The position numbers and the translations under genes are program-made. Below are positions 43,099-51,740 of a DNA stretch of 64,000 nucleotides, in pieces. The stretch is from DATCLS01 sp035296625. GTDB taxonomy: Bacteria; Actinomycetota; Acidimicrobiia; Acidimicrobiales; VFJN01. Below the pieces are notes generated by a model. It made no database searches. It had not been told where the DNA came from and was given only the letters and a program-made list of their open reading frames with translations. The DNA lies in assembly GCA_035296625.1 (NCBI GenBank), contig DATHAO010000055.1, forward strand, positions 1 to 64,000. The letters run 5' to 3'. The first letter of the stretch is position 1. Each line of letters starts with the position of its first letter.

Positions 43099-44553
43099 GT
43101 GGAGATCAAGGACAGGCTCTACATCGGCGGCGCGTGGGTCGCCCCGTCGACGACCAACGCCATCGAGGTGATCAGCCCGGCCACCGAAGAGCCGATCGCC
43201 CGGGTGCCCGAGGCCGCCGAGGCCGACATCGATCGGGCGGTCGAGGCCGCGAAGGCGGCGCTCACCGGCCCGTACCAGCAACTCACCGCCGAGGAGCGGG
43301 CCGAGCTGATCACGCGGCTCAGCCAGGCGATCGGAGCCCGCAGCCAGGAGTTCGCCGACACGATCACCGCCGAGATGGGCTCCCCGTCGAGCTGGTCGAT
43401 CATGGGCCAGGTGCTCTCCGCGACGATGGTGCTCGACGGCTGGGCCGATCTCGTGCGCAGCTACCCGTTCGAGGAGCTCCGTGCCGGCGCGCTCGGGCCG
43501 AACCTGGTCCGCAAGGAGCCGGTCGGCGTCGTCGCCGGGATCATCCCCTGGAACGTGCCGCTGTTCCTGATCGCCGTGAAGCTCGGCGGCGCGCTGGCCT
43601 CGGGGTCGCCGATCGTGCTGAAGCCGTCGCCCGAGACCCCACTCGACGCGTACCTCGTCGGCGAGCTGCTCGACGAGGTCGGCGTACCCGCCGGCATGGT
43701 GTCGATCCTCCCGGCCGGCCGCGAGGTGGGCGAGTACCTCGTGCGCCACCGCGGCGTCGACAAGGTCAGCTTCACGGGCTCGACCGCGGCGGGCCGCAAG
43801 GTCGGCGCGATCTGCGGCGAGATGCTGAAGACCTGCACGCTCGAGCTCGGCGGCAAGTCGGCGGCCATCGTGCTCGACGACGCCGACCTGGCGACGTCGA
43901 TCCCGCTGCTCATGCCGTCCGCGCTCATGAACAACGGCGAGGCCTGCATCGCCCAGACCCGAATCCTGGCCTCCCGTTCCCGCTACGACGAGGTGGTCGA
44001 CGCCCTCGCGGAGGCCGTGAAGGGCACGACGGTGGGCGATCCCACCGACCCGACCGTCGCGGTCGGCCCCCTCGTGGCCGAGCGCCAGCGCGACCGGGTC
44101 CTCGGCTACATCGAGAAGGGCCGGAGCGAGGGCGCCCGCCTCGCCGTGGGCGGAGGCCGGCCCGCCGGACTGGACAAGGGCTGGTACGTCGAGCCGACGC
44201 TGTTCACCGACGTCGACAACGGCATGACGATCGCCCAGGAGGAGATCTTCGGCCCCGTGCTGTCGGTCATCGCCTATGACGACGAGGCCGATGCCGTGCG
44301 CATCGCCAACGACAGCGACTACGGGCTGTCGGGCTCCGTGTGGACGGCGGATGTCGAGCGGGGCCTGGGCGTGGCCCGCCAGGTCCGCACCGGCACCTAC
44401 GGCATCAACAGCTTCGGCACGCTCGACCTGCGCAACCCGTTCGGCGGCTACAAGGCCTCGGGCGTGGGCCGCGAGCTGGGACCGGAGGGCCTCGAGGCGT
44501 TCCTCGAGACGAAGACCGTCATCCTGCCGATGGACTACGTGCCGCCGTCCTGA
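43099..44553 (+). CDS. NAD(P)-dependent aldehyde dehydrogenase
   Basis: 484 residues from GTG 43099, which has GAGGGGAAG eight bases upstream and puts LYIGGAWV at the usual family position; ATG 43054 would add 15 atypical residues. GIIPWNVPLF, FTGSTAAGRKV, catalytic E249 (ELGGKS) and C283 (GEACIAQ) are all in place, 34 residues apart as expected. Oxidises an aldehyde to the acid. A small inverted repeat TCTGA-N7-TCAGA lies just upstream (43057-43073) and may be an operator. Substrate not known. Confidence 0.93.
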   Translation: MEIKDRLYIGGAWVAPSTTNAIEVISPATEEPIARVPEAAEADIDRAVEAAKAALTGPYQQLTAEERAELITRLSQAIGARSQEFADTITAEMGSPSSWSIMGQVLSATMVLDGWADLVRSYPFEELRAGALGPNLVRKEPVGVVAGIIPWNVPLFLIAVKLGGALASGSPIVLKPSPETPLDAYLVGELLDEVGVPAGMVSILPAGREVGEYLVRHRGVDKVSFTGSTAAGRKVGAICGEMLKTCTLELGGKSAAIVLDDADLATSIPLLMPSALMNNGEACIAQTRILASRSRYDEVVDALAEAVKGTTVGDPTDPTVAVGPLVAERQRDRVLGYIEKGRSEGARLAVGGGRPAGLDKGWYVEPTLFTDVDNGMTIAQEEIFGPVLSVIAYDDEADAVRIANDSDYGLSGSVWTADVERGLGVARQVRTGTYGINSFGTLDLRNPFGGYKASGVGRELGPEGLEAFLETKTVILPMDYVPPS

Positions 44554-44636
44554 GGTTGCGCCGATCGGCGCAGCCGTGACCCATCCGCGTGTCCTGGGAG
44601 GCCCCGGTTTGACCGCGGCGGGTGGCGGGCCGGACC

Positions 44637-45032
44637 ATGGCGCGCATGCGCCCCCGGCTCGCCCTCGCTGCCACCCTCGCCCTGGCGTGGACCGTGTGGG
44701 CGCTGGCCGGGCCCGGTGCCGCCCTCGCCGAGCCCACCGCCGACGCAGCTCCGGCGCACCCGGTCCACGCGGTCCACGCGGTCCACGCGGCGACCACCGC
44801 GCACGCCGCCCAGGCCGACCCGGGCGACGACCCCGACGGCGATCCCAGCACCGACGACAGCGTGGTGCCCGACCAGAACATCATCCCCCGGCCCAACTCG
44901 GGCCGCGAGCCCGGCGAGGCGGGGGACAGGGGCGGCGCGCTGCAGATCGCCGTGTTCCTGGCGATCGTGGGCGGCGTCGGGCTGATCGCGGCGCTGGTCG
45001 TGCGGGAGTCGCGCCGCAGCCGCCAGGCCTAG
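44637..45032 (+). CDS. Small secreted/membrane-anchored hypothetical protein
   Basis: 131 residues: signal peptide (LALAATLALAWTVWALAGPGAALA), a His/Ala-rich spacer with VHAVHAVHAA encoded by three 9-bp GTCCACGCG repeats, an acidic stretch (DPGDDPDGDPSTDDS), a conserved-looking NIIPRPNSGREP, and a C-terminal membrane helix (LQIAVFLAIVGGVGLIAALVV) followed by basic residues. The topology is that of a type I membrane protein. His and Asp clusters could bind metals. No family known to me. ATG 44637 chosen; 44646 is possible. Confidence 0.75.
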   Translation: MARMRPRLALAATLALAWTVWALAGPGAALAEPTADAAPAHPVHAVHAVHAATTAHAAQADPGDDPDGDPSTDDSVVPDQNIIPRPNSGREPGEAGDRGGALQIAVFLAIVGGVGLIAALVVRESRRSRQA

Positions 45033-45038
45033 GTCCGC

Positions 45039-46427
45039 TCAGCCGACCGGGGCGAACTCCTCGCAGCCCCGATAGCCGTTGACGAAGCCGGTGCGAAGGG
45101 CGTCGGTGCGCTCGAACACCGAGCCCGTGTCCTCCGTGGAGACGTCGTAGGCGAGGAAGCCCATGATGCCCTCGTCGAGGTCGCCGGCCGACATGATCAG
45201 GTTGTCGGGCTGGAAGTCCGCGCGCTCGAAGCTCGAGAACGCCCACACGCCGGTCAGGCAGTCGGCCTGCAGGCTGGCGGCGCGCCCCTCGTCGAGGCCG
45301 AACTGCACCTGCGCGGCCAGCGCGTACAGCCGGGCGATCTCGGAGGCCACCGCGAAGTCGCCGATCTCGTAGAGGTCCTCGGCCAGGCCGGCGCGGTCGA
45401 ACAGGGCGATGTTCTCGTCTTCGCAGTAGGCGGCCGCGTAGCGCAGAGCCTCGCCCGACAGCTGCTCGCCGCCGCAGGTCACCTCGTCGATGGCGGGGTC
45501 GACGAGCACGAGGTCGTCGACCGGCCGCCAGTTGAGGCCGAGCTGGTCGAACAGGACGTCGTAGAAGGCGTTGAGGTCGACCTCGAGCCGGGTGAGCAGG
45601 CCGGCATCGCTGCCCTCGTCGTCGAGGCGCAGGTTGCCCCGGCTGCTCTCCTCGCCCGGGTCGAACGGCATCTCCACGATGGGCAGGCGGGTGCGCGGGT
45701 ACTCGGCGCAGCGGGCGGCCCCTTTCTCGAAGCCGTCCTGGAACGAGCCGATGCGGTCGAAGCCGCTGCCGTGGGCGAGCGGGTCGTCCGCGCTCGTGCC
45801 GGGCGCGTCGCTGATGGCCACAAGGCCGGCCAGGCTGGCATCGAGGGCGGACGCGTCGACCTGGAACGACCGGCTGTGGCCGGCGGCGACCTCGGCGGTC
45901 CACGCCCCGGCGAAGCAGTCGGCCTGCAGCTCGAGCACGATCGTCGGGCCGTCGTCGCCCGAGCGGGCCTGGATGGCGTGGCCGTACTCGTGGGCGAACA
46001 CGATGCCGATCGTGAACGCCCCGAACTGCTCGTTGATCCACGGGAGCAGCCGGGCGGCGTCCCACGCGATCAGGTCGCTGCCGGCGCAGTAGAACGCGTT
46101 GTTGGCGATCTCCTCATAGGACGGGCGCGGGTCGCCGCAGGGCGGCATCTCGGTGTCGGGCCCGTAGGGGTGCAGGCCGCCGGCCAACGGGGCGAGGTCG
46201 CCGCCGTAGACCTCGGGGTAGGTCCGCTCCCAGTAGGCGATGACGTCGTCGATGGCGGCGAACGCCACGGCTCCCGGGTCGCCGACGGGCAGGGGTGCGC
46301 CGTCACCGACGCCGACGACATCGCCGCTGAGCGGGTTCCTGTCCGCCTGGTCGGCGCACGCCGTCGCCACGAGCACCAGCACGACGGAGCCCGCGAGCGC
46401 CCCCAACCGTGGCCGCCACCCCGTCAC
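45039..46427 (-). CDS. Putative neutral zinc metallopeptidase, lipoprotein, with degenerate second copy
   Basis: 462 residues. Signal sequence with lipobox-like ATAC, then the YpfJ-like/neutral zinc peptidase pattern: NNAFYCAGSDLIAWD, zinc motif HEYGH (146-150) and LELQADCFAGAW. From about residue 285 the pattern recurs in weaker form (AAAYCEDENIALFD, ARLYALAAQVQFG, SLQADCLTGVWAF) but without HExxH, so the second copy is probably inactive and structural. GTG 46427 follows a strong GGAAGGAGG site. Convergent with the small membrane protein. Substrate unknown. Confidence 0.85.
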   Translation of the reverse strand: MTGWRPRLGALAGSVVLVLVATACADQADRNPLSGDVVGVGDGAPLPVGDPGAVAFAAIDDVIAYWERTYPEVYGGDLAPLAGGLHPYGPDTEMPPCGDPRPSYEEIANNAFYCAGSDLIAWDAARLLPWINEQFGAFTIGIVFAHEYGHAIQARSGDDGPTIVLELQADCFAGAWTAEVAAGHSRSFQVDASALDASLAGLVAISDAPGTSADDPLAHGSGFDRIGSFQDGFEKGAARCAEYPRTRLPIVEMPFDPGEESSRGNLRLDDEGSDAGLLTRLEVDLNAFYDVLFDQLGLNWRPVDDLVLVDPAIDEVTCGGEQLSGEALRYAAAYCEDENIALFDRAGLAEDLYEIGDFAVASEIARLYALAAQVQFGLDEGRAASLQADCLTGVWAFSSFERADFQPDNLIMSAGDLDEGIMGFLAYDVSTEDTGSVFERTDALRTGFVNGYRGCEEFAPVG

Positions 46428-46540
46428 CGGGCCTCCTTCCGCCGTTCGCAGGACTCGCCGTCGGGAGCCCGTACGGACGCTACCGCAGGCAAAGAGGCCC
46501 GCCGAGCCGGCCCCGGCCGGGCGCCGTAGCCTCGGGTGCG

Positions 46541-49204
46541 GTGGACGACACGACGACGGTTCCCCCGGCCTACCCCGCAGCGTGGGAGGCGGACGTGGTG
46601 CTCGCCGACGGGGCGACCGTCCACGTGCGGCCGATCCGGCCCGACGACGGGCCCCGCCTCGTCGACTTCCACGGCCGGCAGTCGCCCGAGAGCATCTACT
46701 TCCGGTACTTCACGCCGCGCCCCCATCTCTCGGACAAGGAGGTCGACCACTTCACACACGTGGACTACGTCGACCGCATGGCTTTCGTGGCGCTGCTGGA
46801 CGAGGAGCTGATCGGCGTGGCCCGCTACGACCGCTGGCCGACCCGCTCCGAGGCCGAGGTGGCGTTCTTCGTCGATGACCGCCACAAGGGCCGGGGCATG
46901 GCCACGCTCCTGCTCGAGTACCTGGCCGCCGCCGCCCGGCAGGCCGGCATCAGCGCGTTCACGGCCACCGTCCTGCCCACGAACCATCGCATGGTGGGCG
47001 TGTTCCGCCAGGCGGGGTTCCAGACCCGCTCGTCGTTCGAGGAGGGGGTCATCGAGGTGCATCTCGATCTGCAGCCGACACCGGAGGCCGAGGCGGCGAT
47101 CGAGGCCCGGGCGGCCCACGCCGCGGCCGAGGCGGTCCGTCTCCTCCTCGCGCCTCGCTCCGTGGCGGTGATCGGTGCCGGCCGCGCCCGCACGAGCGTC
47201 GGCCACGCCGTGCTGCGCAACCTCGTCCTCCACGAGTTCACGGGTCCGGTGTACCCGGTCAACAAGACGGCGGCCCACGTCGCCGGCGTGCCCGCAGTGC
47301 CCAGCCTCGAGGCGATCGACGGGCCGGTCGACCTGGCGATCGTGGTCGTGCCGGCCGCCGAGGTGCCGGGCGTGGTCGAGGACTGCGGCCACAAGGGGGT
47401 CAAGGCGGTCATCGTCATCTCCGCCGGCTTCGCGGAGGCCGGGCCGGAGGGCGAGGCGTTGTCGGCGGCCGTCGTGCGCACCGCCCGTCGCTTCGGCATA
47501 CGCGTGCTCGGGCCGAACTGCCTCGGCGTGATCAACACCGACCCGAAGGTGCGGTTGCACGCCACGTTCGCCACGCCCGAGACCCACCGCGGGCCCGTGG
47601 CGCTGCTCTCGGAGTCGGGCACGATCGGGGGGGTCATCCTGGACCACATCGGCGCCGCGGGCCTCGGCGCCTCGACGTTCGCGGCGATCGGCAACCGGGC
47701 CGACGTGTCGGCCAACGACCTGCTGCAGTGGTGGGCCGACGACGACCGCACCGAACTGGTCCTGCTCTACCTCGAGTCGTTCGGCAACGCCCGGAAGTTC
47801 AGCCGCATCGCCCGCGAGGTCGGCCGCACGAAGCCCATCGTGGCCGTGAAGAGCGGGGGAGCGGCCCGGGCCTATCCGTCGGTCGGCGCGGAGGTGTCCG
47901 AGGCCACGGTGGACGCCCTGCTGCGCCAGACCGGCATCGTGCGCGTCGACACGCTGGCCCAGCTGCTCGACGTCTCCCGCGTGCTCTCGTGCCAGCCACG
48001 GCCGGCCGGCCGCCGGGTGGCTCTCGTCGGCAACGGCGGGGGGTCCCTGGCTCTGGCGGCCGACGCCTGCGTCGACGCCGGCCTGGCGCTCGCCACCCTG
48101 GGCCCGGGCGTGGAGGAGTCCGTCGGCCGGTCGGCCCGGATCCGCTCGGGCACGGTCGACCTCGGCTTCGAGTCCGGCGGCGCAGACCTCGAGGCGGCGC
48201 TGCGGGCGCTCATGGCCGACGAGGGGGTCGACAGCGTGCTGGCCGTCGTGGCCCCCGCGCCCCGCCAGAGCACGACGGACCTGACCGCGGCCGTCGAGGC
48301 GGCGGCCGCCGCGGCCGGCGAGACGACGCTCGTGGCGTGCGTGTTCGGCGAGCACCCCGTGGCCATCGTCCTCGAGGGCCGTGGGAAGGTGCCGATCTTC
48401 GACTTTCCCGATGACGCCGCCTACGCGCTGGGCCGGGTCACCCAGTACGCGCTGTGGCGCTCGCAGCCGGAGGGCCGATTCGTCGTGCCCGACGGCGCGC
48501 GCCCAGCGGACGCCCGGGCGCTCGTGGCGGAGGCACTGGTCGCGGGTGAGCGCGGGTGGCTGCCGAACTCGGTGGCCCTCGAGGTGCTCGCCGCGGCCGG
48601 GCTCGCCCCGGTGCCCTCCTGCCTCGTCGATGAGGTGCGCGGCGCGGTCGCCGCCGCCGCGGAGACCGGTTACCCGGTCGTCGCCAAGGCGTTCCACCGC
48701 TCCCGGCTCGCCAAGTCCGAGGTCGGGGGCGTGGCGCTCGACGTGCACGACGAGACCGAGCTGCGGGCCGCGCTCGCCCGCATGGAGGCGGCGCTCGGGG
48801 CGGCGGCGTGGCCGATGGTCATCCAGCCGATGGTCGAGCCGGGCGTCGACCTGGCCGTGACCGTGAGCGACAGCCACCTCGTCGGTCCCGTGCTCTCGTT
48901 CGGCCCGGGCGGCGTGGCCACCGCGCTGACCGCCGCCCAGGTGCAGGTCCTGCCACTCACCGACCGCGACGCGGCCCAGCTCGTGGTCTCGTCCCCGGTG
49001 GCCGCGGTGCTCGACGAGGTGGGCCGCGCCCGGATCGAGGACGTGCTGCTGCGCGTCGGCGCCCTGGTCGAGGAGGCGCCTGAGATCGTCGGCCTCGAGC
49101 TGAACCCGATCATCGTGTCCGGTGGCGGGGCGGCCATCGCGGACGCCCACCTGCGGGTGGCGCCGGTCGAGCGCGATCCGCTGCCGCCGGTCCGCCGGGT
49201 CTGA
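46541..49204 (+). CDS. GNAT acetyltransferase fused to ADP-forming acyl-CoA synthetase-like domains (Pat-type)
   Basis: 887 residues: an N-terminal GNAT domain (~20-175; VHVRPIRPDDGPRL, DRHKGRGMATLLLEY), then CoA-binding (SVAVIGAGRARTSVGHAV), flavodoxin-like CoA-ligase (SGTIGGVILDHIG) and C-terminal ATP-grasp (about 660-880; GYPVVAKAFHR, GLELNPIIV) domains. The SHTGA phosphohistidine motif is missing (the region reads ARAYPSVGAE), as in Pat-type protein acetyltransferases, where the synthetase part only senses acetyl-CoA. It would acetylate metabolic enzymes such as acyl-CoA synthetases; one is encoded 5 kb upstream. GTG 46541 is the start. Confidence 0.9.
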   Translation: MDDTTTVPPAYPAAWEADVVLADGATVHVRPIRPDDGPRLVDFHGRQSPESIYFRYFTPRPHLSDKEVDHFTHVDYVDRMAFVALLDEELIGVARYDRWPTRSEAEVAFFVDDRHKGRGMATLLLEYLAAAARQAGISAFTATVLPTNHRMVGVFRQAGFQTRSSFEEGVIEVHLDLQPTPEAEAAIEARAAHAAAEAVRLLLAPRSVAVIGAGRARTSVGHAVLRNLVLHEFTGPVYPVNKTAAHVAGVPAVPSLEAIDGPVDLAIVVVPAAEVPGVVEDCGHKGVKAVIVISAGFAEAGPEGEALSAAVVRTARRFGIRVLGPNCLGVINTDPKVRLHATFATPETHRGPVALLSESGTIGGVILDHIGAAGLGASTFAAIGNRADVSANDLLQWWADDDRTELVLLYLESFGNARKFSRIAREVGRTKPIVAVKSGGAARAYPSVGAEVSEATVDALLRQTGIVRVDTLAQLLDVSRVLSCQPRPAGRRVALVGNGGGSLALAADACVDAGLALATLGPGVEESVGRSARIRSGTVDLGFESGGADLEAALRALMADEGVDSVLAVVAPAPRQSTTDLTAAVEAAAAAAGETTLVACVFGEHPVAIVLEGRGKVPIFDFPDDAAYALGRVTQYALWRSQPEGRFVVPDGARPADARALVAEALVAGERGWLPNSVALEVLAAAGLAPVPSCLVDEVRGAVAAAAETGYPVVAKAFHRSRLAKSEVGGVALDVHDETELRAALARMEAALGAAAWPMVIQPMVEPGVDLAVTVSDSHLVGPVLSFGPGGVATALTAAQVQVLPLTDRDAAQLVVSSPVAAVLDEVGRARIEDVLLRVGALVEEAPEIVGLELNPIIVSGGGAAIADAHLRVAPVERDPLPPVRRV

Positions 49205-49219
49205 CGGACGCCCGCCCGG

Positions 49220-50347
49220 TCAGGCGGGACGGGGCTCGCGGGGCAGGCCGAGCGTGCGCTCGCCCAGGATGTTGCGCAGGATCTGCGTCGTGCCGCCCAT
49301 GATCGTGTAGGCGGGCGCATATGCGATGTTTCGGCTCACCCGGTGGGCCAGCCCCGGCTCGGCCAGCATGGCCGCGGCGCCGAGCGCCCGGCCGCAGAAG
49401 CCGGCGATGCGCTGCTCGAGCTCGGTGCAGAACGTCTTCGTGGCCGCCGAGAACTGCGGCGGGGCCTGGCCCAGCGTCTCTCGCAGCACGAGTAGCCGGC
49501 CGATGCGGTAGCCCGACTCGATGGCGGCGATCTCCTGGCGCACGAGTGGGTCGGCCCGGTCGGCCAGCGGCAGGCAGTCCTCGTAGAGCCGGCGGTTCGA
49601 CACCAGCCGGTCGATGCCGCCACGCTCGTGTTCCATCTGGCGCATCACCTGGCGGAACGAGCCGTTCAGCTCGCCCACCATGTTGGCGGCCGGCACGCGC
49701 ACGTCCTCGAAGAAGACCTCGCAGAAGTGGCGGCTGCCGGTCATGTCGAGGATCGGCTTCACCGAGACGCCCGGCGCCTGCATGTCGACGACGAACTCGG
49801 AGAGGCCCTCGTGGGGCCGGGCGTCGGGATCGGTGCGGCAGATGAGGTAGCACCAGTCGGCGTCCGCCGCGCCCGATGTCCAGATCTTCTGGCCGTTGAC
49901 GACCCACTCGTCGCCGTCTCGCTCGGCCTTCGTGCGGATGCCGGCGACGTTCGATCCGGCGTCGGGCTCGCTCATGCCGATGCACCACATCGACGTCCCG
50001 CCGATGATGCCCGGTAGCCATCGGCGGCGCTGCTCGTCGTCACCGTAGGTAAGCAGCGACGGGCCCATCTGCCGGTCGGCGAACCACGCGGCGGCGATCG
50101 GGGCGCCCGTGCTGATCAGCGCCTCGAACACGACGAAGCGCTCCATGGCGCTGCGCCCGCCGCCGCCGTGCTCGACCGGCCAGGTCATGCCCAGCCAGCC
50201 GCGCATGCCGAGCTCCTCGGCGAACGCCCGGTCGTGGCCGGTGATCCACGTGTCCTCGGGGACCTCGACGCGCTTGGCCGCCGCGCGGCCCACCTCGAGG
50301 GCCTCGTCGCGCAGGGCCTGGAGCTCGGAAGCCAACACGAAGTCCAT
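49220..50347 (-). CDS. Acyl-CoA dehydrogenase family protein
   Basis: 375 residues. WCIGMSEPDAGSNVAGIRTKAERDGDEWVVNGQKIWTSGA-type segment (near 120-155) binds FAD and substrate; FFEDVRVPAANMVGELNGSF follows; the end has YTIMGGTTQILRNILGER. Oxidises an acyl-CoA to the 2-enoyl-CoA and passes electrons to ETF. ATG 50347 begins DFVLASELQALRD. Such paired-subunit members (FadE-like, shorter) are common in actinobacterial steroid catabolism, but no partner gene is adjacent. Chain length unknown. Confidence 0.93.
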   Translation of the reverse strand: MDFVLASELQALRDEALEVGRAAAKRVEVPEDTWITGHDRAFAEELGMRGWLGMTWPVEHGGGGRSAMERFVVFEALISTGAPIAAAWFADRQMGPSLLTYGDDEQRRRWLPGIIGGTSMWCIGMSEPDAGSNVAGIRTKAERDGDEWVVNGQKIWTSGAADADWCYLICRTDPDARPHEGLSEFVVDMQAPGVSVKPILDMTGSRHFCEVFFEDVRVPAANMVGELNGSFRQVMRQMEHERGGIDRLVSNRRLYEDCLPLADRADPLVRQEIAAIESGYRIGRLLVLRETLGQAPPQFSAATKTFCTELEQRIAGFCGRALGAAAMLAEPGLAHRVSRNIAYAPAYTIMGGTTQILRNILGERTLGLPREPRPA

Positions 50348-50405
50348 GGTGGGCGACGGTATCGCCGTGCCGGCCGGGGCCACGACTCGGTAGCCTCCGA
50401 CGGCG

Positions 50406-50909
50406 GTGGAGATCAGGGCCGTGCACCCCGACGAGCACCGTTTCCTGGGCGAGCTGACCGTGGCCGCGTACCGGGCCATCAACCCGGGCGACCACGACGG
50501 CGCTCTCGACGACTACGAGGCCGAGCTGCGCGACGTGGCGGGCCGGGCGGCCGAGGCCGAGGTGCTCGTTGCCGTCGACGGCGACGGCACGGTGCTGGGT
50601 GGCGTCACCTACGTGCCGGGGCACACCTCGCCGTCGGCCGAGTTCTCCGAGCGCGACGCCGCGGGCATACGCATGCTGGCCGTCGACCCCGAGGCCCAGG
50701 GGCGGGGGGTGGGCGAGGCGCTCACCCGGGCCTGCATCGACCGCGCCACGGCGGCCGGGCGCGCCCAGCTGCTGCTGCACTCCACCCCGTGGATGACGAC
50801 GGCCCACCGGCTCTACGTGCGCCTCGGCTTCGCCCGCGACCCGGGCCGGGACTGGGAGATCGAGCCGGGCTTCGTGCTCCGCGCCTTCCGCCTGCCGCTC
50901 GACGCCTGA
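50406..50909 (+). CDS. GNAT family N-acetyltransferase
   Basis: 167 residues from GTG 50406. The acetyl-CoA loop IRMLAVDPEAQGRGVGEALTRACID (near 88-112) and the C-terminal TTAHRLYVRLGFARDPGRDW are typical of GNAT enzymes. A C-terminal RAFRLPLDA ends the fold. Divergent from the acyl-CoA dehydrogenase with 58 bp between. Acceptor unknown. Confidence 0.9.
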   Translation: MEIRAVHPDEHRFLGELTVAAYRAINPGDHDGALDDYEAELRDVAGRAAEAEVLVAVDGDGTVLGGVTYVPGHTSPSAEFSERDAAGIRMLAVDPEAQGRGVGEALTRACIDRATAAGRAQLLLHSTPWMTTAHRLYVRLGFARDPGRDWEIEPGFVLRAFRLPLDA

Positions 50910-51081
50910 CGAGCGGCGGGCGGGGCGCGGCGGCCGGGTCGGTCCCGCCTGCCGGGCATCCCGGCGTTCAGTCAGCGGGTCGACGATGCCATGGTGAGCA
51001 GATGCGACCAGTGTGTCCATGGTCACACGCAATTCTGTGCGTAGTCGGCGCCGTACGTAACGCGTTCGCCCACTGATCGAG

Positions 51082-51630
51082 TCAGGAGCTGGACGGTTGG
51101 CCCAGGCCGTCCAGCACGACGGCGCCCGGCAGGCGGCCGAGCAGGGCTCCCGGGAGGAGCAGCTTCGAGTCGCGCAGCCCGCTGCCCACGACGACCCGGT
51201 CGGCGGCGACGACGGCGCCGTCGACGAGCACCGGCCACGACGGCGGCAGGCCGACCGGGGTGATGCCCCCGTAGGCCATGCCTGTCTCGGCGACCGCCAC
51301 GTCCATCGGCGCGAAGGATGCCTTCTTCGCCTGCAGGTGCCGGCGGACCCGCCCGTTGACGTCGGCCCGGGTCGTGGCCAGCACCATGCAGGCGGCGAAG
51401 GATCGGTCCGGGCCCCGCTTGGCCGCCACGACCACGCAGTTCGCCGACTCGTCGAGACCCACGCCGTAGGCGTCGCAGAACGCGGCGGTGTCCGCGAGGT
51501 CGGGGTCGATGGCGGCGACGAGGACCGTGGTTTGGTCGGCGTCGTCGAGCGCCGCGAGCGCCGCGCCGACGGGGACGGCGAGCAGATCGGGGCGGGTGGT
51601 GGCGGGGGTCCAGTCAAGTGTGCCGACCAT
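51082..51630 (-). CDS. YbaK/EbsC-type aminoacyl-tRNA deacylase
   Basis: 182 residues matching the YbaK/ProX editing fold: NCVVVAAKRGPDRSFAACMV with the conserved Lys, VRRHLQAKKASFAPMDVAVAETGMAYGGITPVGLP and a C-terminal VVGSGLRDSKLLLPG. Family members hydrolyse mischarged tRNA such as Cys-tRNAPro or Ala-tRNAPro. ATG 51630 fits; an Ala/Thr-rich 40-residue N-terminus precedes the core. About 110 bp separate it from the divergent thioesterase gene. Exact tRNA is not predictable. Confidence 0.87.
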   Translation of the reverse strand: MVGTLDWTPATTRPDLLAVPVGAALAALDDADQTTVLVAAIDPDLADTAAFCDAYGVGLDESANCVVVAAKRGPDRSFAACMVLATTRADVNGRVRRHLQAKKASFAPMDVAVAETGMAYGGITPVGLPPSWPVLVDGAVVAADRVVVGSGLRDSKLLLPGALLGRLPGAVVLDGLGQPSSS

Positions 51631-51740
51631 GCCCCGCAGTCTGCCCGCCGAGCCGGGACCGCCCCGACCGGGCGGTTGGCGCACGACGGTCGGTCCGACC
51701 GGTTCGACGGCGGTAGCGTCGGGCCGCTACAACCCGGGCC

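Noticed and set aside
40887..43749. Long minus-strand ORFs opposite the acetoacetyl-CoA synthetase and aldehyde dehydrogenase genes
   Set aside because: Both plus-strand genes have complete catalytic motifs; the antisense frames are compositionally biased shadows.
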